DNA of 64,000 nucleotides from Pseudomonas sp. B20(2017) (GTDB taxonomy: Bacteria; Pseudomonadota; Gammaproteobacteria; Pseudomonadales; Pseudomonadaceae), in NCBI RefSeq assembly GCF_002113125.1, contig NZ_NEJP01000020.1:1-64000 (forward strand), in the 5' to 3' direction. Made by a program: the position numbers and the translations under genes. Position 1 is the first letter of the stretch, and every line of letters starts with the position of its first letter. Below the pieces are notes generated by a model. It was not told the origin of the DNA. It did no database searches and saw only the letters and a program-made list of their open reading frames with translations. Shown piece by piece: positions 52,151-61,358 of this stretch.

Positions 52151-53497
52151 TCAATCCAGCCCCAGTTTCTTGAGCCTGTAGCGCATCGACCGAAACGACA
52201 GGCTCAACCGCTGCGCCGCCGCCGTGCGATTCCAGCGAGTCTCTTCCAGCGCCTGCAGAATCAGTTTGCGCTCGACGCTTTCCAGATAGTCTTCGAGGTT
52301 GTCGATCTGTGTGAGGTCGGCAATGCCGCCCTCGGCGGTGCCGTTGCCTTCACTCAGGCGTAAATCCTCGGCCTCGATCGTGCGGTTTTCACACAGGGTG
52401 TGCGCCCGCTCGAGCACGTTCTCCAACTCCCGCACATTGCCCGGAAACCGGTAGTTTTTCAGCGCCTCCAGGGCATGAGGATGAAGACGTGCCGCCGGTT
52501 GCCCGGTGCCATTGGCCAGGCGCTTGAGCATATGGTCGGCCAGCGCTTCGATGTCCTCGCGACGCTCGCGCAGAGAGGGTACACGCAACTCGATCACGTT
52601 CAGCCGGTAATACAGGTCCTGACGGAAACGCTCGGCAGCCACTTCCGCGTCGAGGTCCTTGTGCGTCGCACAAAGGATGCGCACATCGACCACGGTTTCC
52701 TGCTGGCCACCGACGCTGCGCACGGCTTTTTCCTGGATCGCCCGCAGCAGCTTGACCTGCATCGGCAGCGGCAGATCCGCCACCTCATCGAGAAACAGCG
52801 TGCCGCCATGGGCCGCCTGGAACAGCCCAGGTTTATCCTCCACCGCACCGCTGAAACTGCCTTTGCGATGGCCGAAAAATTCGCTTTCCATCAACTCTGA
52901 AGGAATCGCCCCACAGTTCACCGGCACAAACGGCTGGCTGGCGCGCGGACCCTGTTCATGAATCAGACGGGCCACCAGCTCCTTGCCGCTGCCGGACTCG
53001 CCGCTGATATAGACCGGTGCCTGGCTGCGGGCCAGTTTGTCGATCTGCTTGCGCAGGTTGCGCATCGGTGGGGAGTCGCCGAATAACCGCCGGTCGATCG
53101 AGGTGCAGACCTTGCCCGCCGCTGGCATGCGCAACGCGGAGCCGACCAGCTCGCGCAGGCGCGTCAGGTCCACCGGTTTGGTGAGGAAGTCGAAAGCCCC
53201 GGCCTTCAAGGCGTTTATCGCCGTTTCCAGGCTGCCATACGCGGTGATCATCGCCACCGGCAGTTGTGGATAGCGCTGCTGAATATGCTGCACCAGATCC
53301 AGTCCGGTGCCGTCTGGCAGGCGCATGTCGGTCAGGCACAGATCGAAGGCCTCACGATGCAGCAGCGCTTGGGCTTCATTGAGATTACGTGCGCTGAAGG
53401 TGTCGAGTTTCATCCGTCCCAGGGTGATTTCCAGGAGTTCGCGGATATCCGGCTCGTCGTCGACGATGAGGATTTTTTGCCGTGGGCTCGTGTTCAA
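52151..53497 (-). CDS. pilR: PilR, NtrC-family response regulator of pilus genes
   Basis: 448 residues from a TTG start. A receiver domain (ILIVDDEPDIRELLEITLGRMKL; phosphoacceptor Asp in LCLTDMRLPDGTG; TKPVDL) is followed by the sigma-54 AAA+ domain (GESGSGKE, the sigma-54-contacting variant ESEFFGHRKGSFSGA, GGTLFLDEV) and a Fis-type helix-turn-helix (WNRTAAAQRLSLSFRSMRYRLKKLG). It activates pilA with RpoN. The TTG at 53497 overlaps the pilS stop (TTGA junction) and gives a protein near the 445 residues of P. aeruginosa PilR. The in-frame ORF extension to 53587 runs back into pilS and is unconserved. Confidence 0.93.
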   Translation of the reverse strand: MNTSPRQKILIVDDEPDIRELLEITLGRMKLDTFSARNLNEAQALLHREAFDLCLTDMRLPDGTGLDLVQHIQQRYPQLPVAMITAYGSLETAINALKAGAFDFLTKPVDLTRLRELVGSALRMPAAGKVCTSIDRRLFGDSPPMRNLRKQIDKLARSQAPVYISGESGSGKELVARLIHEQGPRASQPFVPVNCGAIPSELMESEFFGHRKGSFSGAVEDKPGLFQAAHGGTLFLDEVADLPLPMQVKLLRAIQEKAVRSVGGQQETVVDVRILCATHKDLDAEVAAERFRQDLYYRLNVIELRVPSLRERREDIEALADHMLKRLANGTGQPAARLHPHALEALKNYRFPGNVRELENVLERAHTLCENRTIEAEDLRLSEGNGTAEGGIADLTQIDNLEDYLESVERKLILQALEETRWNRTAAAQRLSLSFRSMRYRLKKLGLD

Positions 53498-55083
53498 CTT
53501 TGTTTCCGTCCGTGAGCAAAGGTGATGCGAAAGCAGCCGCCGCCTTGGCGTGATTTGAAGTCTAGGCGCGCTTGATTGCTTTCGCACAGCTCACGGGACA
53601 GATAAAGCCCAAGGCCGGTGCCCTGGCTGCTGGTGGTAAAGAACGGTTCGAACAGGTGGGCCTGCTGATCCAGCGGTACGCCAGGGCCATTGTCCTGCAC
53701 CTCGAGCACGGCCAGCGTGCTTTCGGGGTCGATCAGCAGCGTCAGCCAGACCTCGGCCGGATCGTGCAAAAGGGCGCTGTGGCGCCAGCCGTTGCGTAAC
53801 AGATTGTCGAGAATCTGCGTGAGCTGGCCAGGATCCATCAGCGTGCGAAAATCCCCCGGACCGATGTGCAGGTGAATGTGCTGGCGCTCGCCGGCCTGTT
53901 CGCGGCTCTCGTTGACGAACTGCTCCAGCCACGGCTTGAGATCCAGCCGTTGCGGTGCGCTCTGCTGGCGGCGGGACAGTTGCAGGACGTTTTCGATGAC
54001 TCGGTTCATGCGTTGGGAGTGGTCTTGAATGATCTGCGTCAGACGCCGATCCGCGCCGTCGAGTTCCTCCGATTCCTGCAACAGCTGCGCGGCATGACTG
54101 ATGGCCCCCAGCGGATTGCGGATTTCATGGGCGATACCGGCGGTCAGCCGGCCCAGCGCGGCGAGTTTCAATTGCTGGGCCTGCTGGGCGATCTGTGCGA
54201 GGTCTTCGAGAAATACCAGGGTCTGGCGGTTCGGACTCTGTTCCAGCGCAATGAAGCTCGGTTGCAGCTCCACGCCGTTGCCGCCGATCTTCAGGCTTTG
54301 CGGGCGCAGCGTCGGGTTGTTCAGCCACAGTTGCAGGCGCTCGACCAATGCGCTCGAGTACTCGTCGATCAACTCGCCTTCAAGGTGTGCCTGGCCCAGC
54401 AGGGTCTTGGCGCTGTGGTTGGCCAGTTGCACCCGGCGCTGTTCGTCGAGCACCAGAATGCCGGTGCGCATGCGTTGCAGGATCAGCGTGTTGAGGGTTT
54501 CGAGCCCCACGACTTCGCTGGCGCGCTGCTCGGCCAGGTTCTCGCTGACCTCCAGACGGCGCATCAATCCTTGCACCAGCAATGACGCCGCGAAGCAGAG
54601 GGCGCCGAGTGTGCCGGCCTGGAGATAATCGTTGGCGCTCAGGGGATGGCTGAAACTCAGCAGAAAGCTGAGCCCGACGATGCCGAGGGTGGCGATGGCG
54701 GCGATCAGCAAACCGATGCGTCGTCGCAGTAAGGTATTGCTGATCGCCACCGAGACAATCAGCAAGTTACCGATCGCGCTGGCCACGCCGCCCGCCGCAT
54801 AGAACACGCCACACAGCAGCAGGATGTCGACCAGTGCCAGGCCGAACAACTGGGCGGGGCGGCGGATGTTCTCGAGGAACACCACCAGCAGGATGTTCAG
54901 CACCAGGTACAACCAGCTGCCATTGCGCAGCAGTTCGTCGTTGGTGGAGGTGAGCAGCCGGTTGTCCATGTTGCTGGAGATCAGCAACACCAGGGTGATG
55001 CCGACACTCAAACGGTACAGATGATAGAGGCGCAGCAGTCGCTGGGCCTGTTTGCTGTCGGCGTTGTCGGCCTCAGCGATCAC
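53494..55083 (-). CDS. pilS: PilS, sensor histidine kinase of pilus genes
   Basis: 529 residues from the GTG at 55083, close to the 530 of P. aeruginosa PilS and starting 17 residues before the conserved LYHLYRLSVGI. A TTG at 55104 is an alternative (536 residues). Six membrane helices occupy about 30-180. A PAS-like linker follows, then the H-box (AALGRLTAGIAHEIRNPLGAISHA), N-box (QILDNLLRNGWRHS), DNGPGV and GTGLGL. PilS senses pilin in the membrane and sets PilR phosphorylation. It is translationally linked to pilR and overlaps the small upstream gene. Confidence 0.92.
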   Translation of the reverse strand: MIAEADNADSKQAQRLLRLYHLYRLSVGITLVLLISSNMDNRLLTSTNDELLRNGSWLYLVLNILLVVFLENIRRPAQLFGLALVDILLLCGVFYAAGGVASAIGNLLIVSVAISNTLLRRRIGLLIAAIATLGIVGLSFLLSFSHPLSANDYLQAGTLGALCFAASLLVQGLMRRLEVSENLAEQRASEVVGLETLNTLILQRMRTGILVLDEQRRVQLANHSAKTLLGQAHLEGELIDEYSSALVERLQLWLNNPTLRPQSLKIGGNGVELQPSFIALEQSPNRQTLVFLEDLAQIAQQAQQLKLAALGRLTAGIAHEIRNPLGAISHAAQLLQESEELDGADRRLTQIIQDHSQRMNRVIENVLQLSRRQQSAPQRLDLKPWLEQFVNESREQAGERQHIHLHIGPGDFRTLMDPGQLTQILDNLLRNGWRHSALLHDPAEVWLTLLIDPESTLAVLEVQDNGPGVPLDQQAHLFEPFFTTSSQGTGLGLYLSRELCESNQARLDFKSRQGGGCFRITFAHGRKQS

Positions 55084-55306
55084 TGGAACCTGGGCCTTGC
55101 TCAAGGTGAGCCTGGCTGCAATACCACTGTTGTTGAAGGTTCAGCGCACGGTCGCGGGGCAAGTGCACGCCGCAGTGGGCGCAGCGCACCATCGGCGCAG
55201 CATCCTGTTCGCGGGGCGATTGGACGGACGAGGCGGGGGCCTTGAATTTGCGCCACAACCAGACAGCAGCGGCGATCAAGGCAATCCAGAACAGTAAACG
55301 AAGCAT
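55073..55306 (-). CDS. Small membrane-anchored zinc-ribbon protein (PP0621 family)
   Basis: 77 residues. One N-terminal membrane helix (MLRLLFWIALIAAAVWLWRKF), a short linker and a treble-clef-like metal site (VRCAHCGVHLPRD...WYCSQAHLEQG; C-x2-C then C-x3-H). It matches the PP0621 family as I remember it. Its 3' end overlaps the pilS start, so the two are probably translated together. A role in PilS sensing has not been shown to my knowledge. Confidence 0.85.
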   Translation of the reverse strand: MLRLLFWIALIAAAVWLWRKFKAPASSVQSPREQDAAPMVRCAHCGVHLPRDRALNLQQQWYCSQAHLEQGPGSSDR

Positions 55307-55383
55307 GATGGGCGGCTTTTCGGCTAATGATTCGGCAGTTTAGCCAAGGACCCGACAAGCGCACAGCCCAATCACACGCCGCA

Positions 55384-55416
55384 AAAAAAGGGAGATCCGA
55401 AGATCTCCCTTTTTGG
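55384..55416 (-). terminator. Terminator of bamD
   Basis: AAAGGGAGATC and GATCTCCCTTT arms with a CGAA loop. On the minus strand a run of seven T follows. Fifteen bases past the bamD stop; T-runs on both strands. Confidence 0.9.
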
Positions 55417-55430
55417 CATCACCGCAGTGA

Positions 55431-56447
55431 TCAGTCGAACAGACCGAAGGTCATGTAACTGAAGATGGAACGGTCGCTGTCGCTCGACTCCGGTTCCGGC
55501 TCTTCGATCACGTCGCCGTTTTCGTCTTTTGGCTTGAGTTCGTTCGGGATCGCGTCTTTTGCGTCCTGGAACTGCTTCTGCACGTCCTGGTTGGCGCGGG
55601 TCTCTCCCGGCGGCAGCGGCGGACGGGATTCGATCAGGCCCAGAGTGGCCTTGCTCAGGAACGAACGGTTGTCGGCTTCGGCGACCCGTGGCACGAACTG
55701 GCCGTCTTGCAGGCTCGGGTGATTCGGGTAGTTGAGTTTCAGGGTTTCCAGGCTGGTGGCTGCGAGGTCGTCCAGATGCAGGCGCTGGTAGGCTTCGGTC
55801 ATCACCGCCAGGCCGTCGCCGACCGATGGGGTTTCCTGGAAGTTTTCAACTACGTAACGACCACGGTTGGCGGCAGCAACATAGGCCTGACGGGTCAGGT
55901 AGTAGTCGGCCACGTGGATTTCGTACGCGGCCAGCAGGTTGCGCAGGTAGATCATGCGCTGCTTGGCGTCCGGCGCGTAGCGGCTGTTCGGGTAGCGGCT
56001 GGTCAGCTGGGCGAACTCATTGTAGGAGTCGCGAGCGGCACCCGGGTCACGCTTGGTCATGTCCAGCGGCAGGAAGCGCGCCAGCAGGCCGACGTCCTGG
56101 TCGAACGAGGTCAGGCCCTTGAGGTAGTAGGCGTAATCCACGTTCGGGTGCTGCGGATGCAGGCGAATGAAACGCTCGGCGGCGGACTTTGCAGCTTCCG
56201 GCTCGGCGTTCTTGTAGTTGGCGTAGATCAGCTCCAACTGCGCCTGATCGGCATAGCGACCGAACGGATAACGCGACTCCAGAGCCTTCAGCTTGGCTGT
56301 GGCGCTGGTGTAGCTGTTGTTGTCCAGGTCCTGTTGAGCCTGCTGGTACAGCTCGGCTTCACTCAGGTTTTCGTCTACGACTTCCTTCGATGAGCAAGCA
56401 GCGGTCAATGCGAGGATGGCGATCAGCAGCAGGTGTTTCACTTGCAT
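55431..56447 (-). CDS. bamD: Outer-membrane assembly lipoprotein BamD (ComL)
   Basis: 338 residues. A lipoprotein signal MQVKHLLLIAILALTAACSS puts the lipidated Cys at 18. Five TPR repeats follow (ELYQQAQQDLDNNSYTSATAKLKALESRYPFGRYADQAQLELIYANYK is the first). BamD is the essential partner of BamA in outer-membrane protein insertion. It has the Pseudomonas-type long acidic C-terminal tail (KPKDENGDVIEEPEPESSDSD). The ATG at 56447 is fixed by the signal peptide. Divergent from rluD, the usual arrangement. Confidence 0.97.
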   Translation of the reverse strand: MQVKHLLLIAILALTAACSSKEVVDENLSEAELYQQAQQDLDNNSYTSATAKLKALESRYPFGRYADQAQLELIYANYKNAEPEAAKSAAERFIRLHPQHPNVDYAYYLKGLTSFDQDVGLLARFLPLDMTKRDPGAARDSYNEFAQLTSRYPNSRYAPDAKQRMIYLRNLLAAYEIHVADYYLTRQAYVAAANRGRYVVENFQETPSVGDGLAVMTEAYQRLHLDDLAATSLETLKLNYPNHPSLQDGQFVPRVAEADNRSFLSKATLGLIESRPPLPPGETRANQDVQKQFQDAKDAIPNELKPKDENGDVIEEPEPESSDSDRSIFSYMTFGLFD

Positions 56448-56599
56448 GGCGGCTTGCGTCCCTATGACGGCCGCTGTCTTGGGCGGGGCCGTCCTGTTAT
56501 GATGAGCGCCCCGTTGAAAAGCCCCGGGGCAAAAGACGCCGTATTTAACCACAAGCGCGCAGCCGAAACCAAAGGCTGTAGCCGACGCCCAGTCCGAGC

Positions 56600-57562
56600 A
56601 TGTCCGATAAAATTGAACTTCGCGCAGAGGTGCCGTCCGAATTGGGCGGCCAACGCCTCGATCAAGTCGCCGCCCAACTCTTCGCCGAGCACTCGCGCTC
56701 GCGCCTTTCCGCCTGGATCAAAGAAGGTCGCCTGACTGTGGACGGGGCGGTCATCCGCCCGCGCGACATCGTTCATGGCGGTGCCATCCTTGAACTCACT
56801 GCCGAGCAAGAGGCCCAGGGTGAATGGGTCGCTCAGGACATCGAACTCGACATCGTCTATGAAGACGACGACATTCTGGTGATCAACAAGCCTGCGGGCC
56901 TGGTGGTGCACCCGGCTGCCGGTCACGCTGATGGCACCTTGCTCAACGCCTTGCTGCACCACGTGCCGGACATCATCAATGTCCCGCGCGCTGGTATCGT
57001 GCATCGTCTGGACAAGGACACCACCGGTCTGATGGTGGTGGCCAAGACCATTCAGGCGCAGACCAAGCTGGTCGCGCAGCTGCAAAGCCGCAGCGTCAGC
57101 CGGATCTACGAGTGCATCGTGATCGGCGTGGTGACCGCCGGCGGCAAGATCAACGCCCCGATCGGCCGTCACGGCCAGCAGCGCCAGCGCATGGCGGTGA
57201 TGGAAGGCGGCAAGCCGGCTGTCAGCCACTATCGCGTGCTGGAGCGCTTCCGTTCCCACACCCATGTACGGGTGAAGCTGGAAACCGGTCGTACTCACCA
57301 GATCCGCGTACACATGGCGCACATCAACTTCCCGTTGGTCGGCGACCCGGCATACGGCGGTCGTTTCCGCATTCCGCCGGCCGCGAGCCAGACCATGGTC
57401 GAATCCCTCAAGCACTTCCCGCGTCAGGCCCTGCACGCGCGGTTCCTCGAGCTGGATCATCCGACCACCGGTGAGCGCATGAGCTGGGAATCGCCGCTGC
57501 CGGAAGATCTGGTGTGGCTGCTGACCCTGCTCAAGCAGGATCGCGAGGCATTCGTCGGATGA
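56600..57562 (+). CDS. rluD: 23S rRNA pseudouridine synthase RluD (1911/1915/1917)
   Basis: 320 residues. An N-terminal S4 domain (about 15-75, RLDQVAAQLFAEHSRSRLSAWIKEGRLTVDG) is followed by the RluA-type catalytic domain with GIVHRLDKDTTGLMVVAKT (catalytic Asp in RLDKDTTG) and ETGRTHQIRVHMAHINFPLVGDPAYGG. It modifies helix 69 of 23S rRNA. The stop overlaps the pgeF start (ATGA), a conserved rluD-pgeF coupling. Confidence 0.96.
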   Translation: MSDKIELRAEVPSELGGQRLDQVAAQLFAEHSRSRLSAWIKEGRLTVDGAVIRPRDIVHGGAILELTAEQEAQGEWVAQDIELDIVYEDDDILVINKPAGLVVHPAAGHADGTLLNALLHHVPDIINVPRAGIVHRLDKDTTGLMVVAKTIQAQTKLVAQLQSRSVSRIYECIVIGVVTAGGKINAPIGRHGQQRQRMAVMEGGKPAVSHYRVLERFRSHTHVRVKLETGRTHQIRVHMAHINFPLVGDPAYGGRFRIPPAASQTMVESLKHFPRQALHARFLELDHPTTGERMSWESPLPEDLVWLLTLLKQDREAFVG

Positions 57563-58281
57563 ACTGGCTGACGCCGGACTGGCCCGCGCCGGCCAGCGTC
57601 AAGGCCTGTGTCACCACCCGCGAGGGCGGCGTCAGCGAGGCGCCGTTCGACAGCCTCAACCTGGGCGATCATGTCGATGACCGTCCGGAGGCTGTTGCCG
57701 AAAACCGTCGGCGTCTGACCGAACGCTTCTCTATAAAGCCTGCCTGGCTGCAGCAAGTGCACGGGATTGCCGTGGCGTATGCGGATCCGTCCGTGGTGGC
57801 CACGGCGGATGCCAGCTGGACGGCGACACCCGGTATCGCCTGTGCGGCGATGACCGCCGATTGCCTGCCAGCGCTGTTCTGCGACCGTGCTGGTACTCGC
57901 GTGGCAGCGGCGCACGCCGGTTGGCGAGGGCTGGCGGCCGGCGTGCTGGAAGCCACCCTCGACAGTCTGGATGTGCCTGCCGAAGACATTCTGGTCTGGC
58001 TCGGCCCCGCCATCGGCCCGCAAGCCTTTGAAGTCGGCCCGGAAGTCCGGGACGTCTTCATCAATCAATTGCCCGAAGCCGAGACAGCCTTTGTCCCGAG
58101 CCACAACGCTGGCAAGTTCATGGCCGACATCTATAAGCTGGCGCGACTGCGTCTGGCGGTCCGCGGTGTCACCGCTGTTTATGGTGGCGGTTTCTGTACC
58201 GTGACCGATCCGCGCTTCTTTTCTTATCGCCGGGCGTCACGCACCGGTCGCTTTGCCTCCTTAATCTGGCTTACCCGCTAA
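57559..58281 (+). CDS. pgeF: PgeF/YfiH-type multicopper-like purine nucleoside phosphorylase
   Basis: 240 residues. VTTREGGVSEAPFDSLNLGDHVDD, QQVHG, MTADCLPALF and AAHAGWRGLAAGVLE are the YfiH (DUF152) motifs holding the zinc-binding Cys and His. Family members were called polyphenol oxidases or laccases; later work points to adenosine/purine nucleoside phosphorylase and peptidoglycan-editing roles. The start overlaps the rluD stop. ClpB follows after 129 bases with its own heat-shock promoter. Confidence 0.94.
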   Translation: MNWLTPDWPAPASVKACVTTREGGVSEAPFDSLNLGDHVDDRPEAVAENRRRLTERFSIKPAWLQQVHGIAVAYADPSVVATADASWTATPGIACAAMTADCLPALFCDRAGTRVAAAHAGWRGLAAGVLEATLDSLDVPAEDILVWLGPAIGPQAFEVGPEVRDVFINQLPEAETAFVPSHNAGKFMADIYKLARLRLAVRGVTAVYGGGFCTVTDPRFFSYRRASRTGRFASLIWLTR

Positions 58282-58310
58282 ACTCTCTGATCTGCATCAA
58301 CTCCCTGACG

Positions 58311-58338
58311 CTTGAATCTTCCAGAATCGACCGCATCT
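58311..58338 (+). promoter_or_regulatory. Sigma-32 (RpoH) promoter of clpB
   Basis: CTTGAAT (58311-58317), 13-base spacer, CCGCATCT (58331-58338): one mismatch in each half to the heat-shock consensus CTTGAAA-N11-15-CCCCATNT. It gives a leader of about 65 bases before clpB. Confidence 0.8.
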
Positions 58339-58410
58339 ATAGCGGTATCTGGCAGGTTTCTTTATTCAGGACGGTTTTCAGGTCCGGCCTGCTCAAAAGG
58401 AAGGTGACCC

Positions 58411-60975
58411 ATGCGTATAGACCGTTTAACCAGCAAATTGCAGTTGGCGTTGTCCGATGCCCAATCTTTGGCCGTCGGCCACGATCATCCAGCCATCGAG
58501 CCGGCGCATTTGATGCAGGCCATGCTTGAACAACAGGGTGGTTCGATCAAACCCCTGTTGATGCAGGTGGGCTTCGACGTCAACAGCTTGCGTAAAGAAC
58601 TGACCAAAGAGCTCGATCAGTTACCGAAAATCCAGAACCCGACCGGCGACGTGAACATGTCGCAGGATCTGGCGCGTCTGCTCAACCAGGCCGACCGTCT
58701 GGCCCAGCAGAAGGGCGATCAGTTCATTTCCAGCGAGCTGGTGCTGCTTGCCGCGATGGACGAGAACAGCAAGCTCGGCAAGTTGCTGCTCGGCCAGGGC
58801 GTGAGCAAAAAGGCGCTGGAGAATGCGATCAACAACCTGCGCGGTGGCGAAGCCGTTAACGACGCCAACCACGAAGAGTCGCGACAGGCGCTGGATAAAT
58901 ACACCGTCGACCTGACCAAGCGCGCCGAAGAAGGCAAGCTTGACCCGGTGATCGGCCGTGACGACGAGATTCGTCGCACCATTCAGGTCCTGCAACGCCG
59001 CACCAAGAACAACCCGGTACTGATTGGCGAGCCTGGCGTGGGTAAAACCGCGATTGCCGAAGGGCTGGCCCAGCGCATCATCAACGGCGAAGTGCCGGAT
59101 GGCTTGCGCGGCAAGCGTCTGCTGTCCCTCGATATGGGTGCGTTGATTGCCGGTGCCAAGTATCGCGGTGAGTTCGAAGAGCGCCTGAAAGCGCTGCTCA
59201 ACGAATTGTCGAAGCAGGAAGGGCAGATCATTCTGTTCATCGACGAACTGCACACCATGGTCGGCGCCGGCAAGGGCGAAGGTTCGATGGATGCCGGCAA
59301 CATGCTCAAACCGGCGTTGGCCCGTGGCGAGCTGCATTGCGTCGGCGCGACCACGCTCAACGAGTACCGCCAATATATAGAGAAGGACGCGGCCCTCGAG
59401 CGGCGCTTCCAGAAAGTGCTGGTGGACGAGCCGAGCGAAGAAGACACCATCGCGATCCTGCGTGGCCTCAAGGAGCGTTACGAGGTTCACCACAAGGTGG
59501 CGATCACCGACGGCGCGATCATCGCGGCGGCCAAGCTCAGCCATCGCTACATCACTGACCGACAGCTGCCGGACAAGGCGATCGACCTGATCGACGAAGC
59601 GGCCAGCCGCATCCGCATGGAGATCGACTCCAAGCCGGAGGTGCTGGATCGTCTGGAGCGGCGCTTGATTCAGTTGAAAGTTGAATCCCAGGCGCTGAAG
59701 AAAGAAAGCGACGACGCGGCGAAGAAACGTCTGGAGAAACTCCAAGAAGAAATCGATCGCCACGAGCGTGAGTACTCCGATCTGGAAGAAATCTGGAACT
59801 CGGAAAAAGCCGAGGTGCAGGGTTCTGCGCAGATTCAGCAGAAGATCGAACAGTCCCGTCAGGAACTGGAAGCCGCGCGCCGTAAAGGCGACCTGAACCG
59901 CATGGCCGAGTTGCAGTACGGGGTGATCCCGGATCTGGAACGCAGCCTGCAAATGGTCGACCAGCACGGCAAGAGCGAAAACCAGTTGCTGCGCAGCAAG
60001 GTGACCGAAGAGGAAATCGCCGAAGTCGTTTCGAAATGGACCGGTATTCCGGTGTCGAAAATGCTCGAAGGCGAGCGCGACAAGCTGATGAAGATGGAAA
60101 GCCTGTTGCACCAACGCGTGATCGGCCAGGACGAAGCGGTGGTGGCGGTGGCCAACGCGGTGCGGCGTTCCCGTGCCGGGTTGTCCGACCCGAATCGCCC
60201 GAGCGGCTCGTTCATGTTCCTCGGCCCGACCGGTGTCGGTAAAACCGAGCTGTGCAAGGCGCTGGCCGAATTCCTCTTCGATACGGAAGAGGCGATGGTG
60301 CGGATCGACATGTCCGAGTTCATGGAGAAACATTCCGTGGCACGACTGATCGGTGCGCCACCGGGCTATGTCGGCTACGAAGAGGGCGGTTATCTGACCG
60401 AAGCGGTACGGCGCAAGCCTTACTCGGTGATCCTGCTGGACGAAGTCGAGAAGGCGCACCCGGACGTGTTCAACATCCTGCTGCAAGTGCTGGAGGATGG
60501 ACGCCTGACCGACAGCCACGGCCGTACGGTGGACTTCCGCAATACCGTGATCGTCATGACCTCCAACCTCGGTTCGATGCAGATCCAGGAACTGGTCGGT
60601 GATCGTGAAGCACAACGGGCAGCGGTGATGGATGCGATTTCCACCCACTTCCGTCCGGAGTTCATCAACCGGGTCGACGAAGTGGTGATCTTCGAGCCAT
60701 TGGCGCGAGATCAGATCGCGGGCATTACCGAGATCCAGCTGGGCCGTCTGCGCAGCCGTCTGGCCGAGCGCGAGCTGAAACTGGAACTGAGCCCGGAGGC
60801 GATGGACAAGCTCATTGCCGTCGGTTACGACCCGGTCTATGGCGCACGTCCGCTGAAACGGGCGATCCAGCGCTGGATCGAGAACCCGTTGGCGCAGTTG
60901 ATCCTGTCGGGGCGTTTCCTGCCAGGCGAGACTGCGACCGGCGTGGTGGAGAACGACGAGATCACGTTCAACTGA
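58411..60975 (+). CDS. clpB: ClpB disaggregase chaperone
   Basis: 854 residues. The N domain (1-about 145), AAA-1 (GEPGVGKT, IDELHTMVGAG), a long coiled-coil middle domain (about 400-525, LEKLQEEIDRHEREYSDLEEIWN), AAA-2 (GPTGVGKTE, LLDEVEKAHPDVFNILLQVLEDGRLTD) and the C-terminal domain are all complete. With DnaK/DnaJ/GrpE it reactivates aggregated proteins after heat shock. The ATG follows AAGGAAGG. A sigma-32 promoter precedes and a strong terminator follows it, so it is its own heat-shock unit. Confidence 0.98.
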   Translation: MRIDRLTSKLQLALSDAQSLAVGHDHPAIEPAHLMQAMLEQQGGSIKPLLMQVGFDVNSLRKELTKELDQLPKIQNPTGDVNMSQDLARLLNQADRLAQQKGDQFISSELVLLAAMDENSKLGKLLLGQGVSKKALENAINNLRGGEAVNDANHEESRQALDKYTVDLTKRAEEGKLDPVIGRDDEIRRTIQVLQRRTKNNPVLIGEPGVGKTAIAEGLAQRIINGEVPDGLRGKRLLSLDMGALIAGAKYRGEFEERLKALLNELSKQEGQIILFIDELHTMVGAGKGEGSMDAGNMLKPALARGELHCVGATTLNEYRQYIEKDAALERRFQKVLVDEPSEEDTIAILRGLKERYEVHHKVAITDGAIIAAAKLSHRYITDRQLPDKAIDLIDEAASRIRMEIDSKPEVLDRLERRLIQLKVESQALKKESDDAAKKRLEKLQEEIDRHEREYSDLEEIWNSEKAEVQGSAQIQQKIEQSRQELEAARRKGDLNRMAELQYGVIPDLERSLQMVDQHGKSENQLLRSKVTEEEIAEVVSKWTGIPVSKMLEGERDKLMKMESLLHQRVIGQDEAVVAVANAVRRSRAGLSDPNRPSGSFMFLGPTGVGKTELCKALAEFLFDTEEAMVRIDMSEFMEKHSVARLIGAPPGYVGYEEGGYLTEAVRRKPYSVILLDEVEKAHPDVFNILLQVLEDGRLTDSHGRTVDFRNTVIVMTSNLGSMQIQELVGDREAQRAAVMDAISTHFRPEFINRVDEVVIFEPLARDQIAGITEIQLGRLRSRLAERELKLELSPEAMDKLIAVGYDPVYGARPLKRAIQRWIENPLAQLILSGRFLPGETATGVVENDEITFN

Positions 60976-60998
60976 CGCTCGACGGTGGTGAAGTAATC

Positions 60999-61028
60999 AA
61001 GGCCTCGCAATGCGAGGCCTTTTTTTTC
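60999..61028 (+). terminator. Terminator of clpB
   Basis: AAGGCCTCGC, AAT loop, GCGAGGCCTT and a run of T, about 25 bases after the clpB stop. Confidence 0.95.
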
Positions 61029-61159
61029 GCCAGGCTGTTGAACTCAAAGGAAAAGGCTTGTAAAGTGCGCCCCGCAGTCAGTCACCAACACGGTTTCAGC
61101 TCACTGGGCAGAAATCTGAAATAAGTTGCAAATCATTAACTTGAAAGCAATTTAGGGGG

Positions 61160-61187
61160 TTGACAGAGGTGTTCTAGGTTGTAGAAT
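61160..61187 (+). promoter_or_regulatory. Sigma-70 promoter of the tRNA operon
   Basis: TTGACA (61160-61165), 16-base spacer, TAGAAT (61182-61187), then AGCGCGCC, a GC-rich discriminator typical of stringently controlled stable-RNA promoters. Confidence 0.85.
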
Positions 61188-61273
61188 AGCGCGCCTCAGA
61201 CACACGAACGCAGCGATGCGAAAACGGTGTCGAGAAGCTGCAAGTTTCACCGTAGTAAATTGAAATATGTAGT

Positions 61274-61349
61274 TCCGTGATAGCTCAGTCGGTAGAGCAA
61301 ATGACTGTTAATCATTGGGTCCCAGGTTCGAGTCCTGGTCACGGAGCCA
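61274..61349 (+). tRNA. tRNA-Asn (GTT)
   Basis: 76 bases with encoded CCA. The acceptor TCCGTGA pairs with TCACGGA; the D-loop has AGCTCAGTCGG, the anticodon GTT is in GACTGTTAATC and the T-loop is TTCGAGT. First gene after the promoter. Confidence 0.96.
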
Positions 61350-61358
61350 ATTTCAAAC

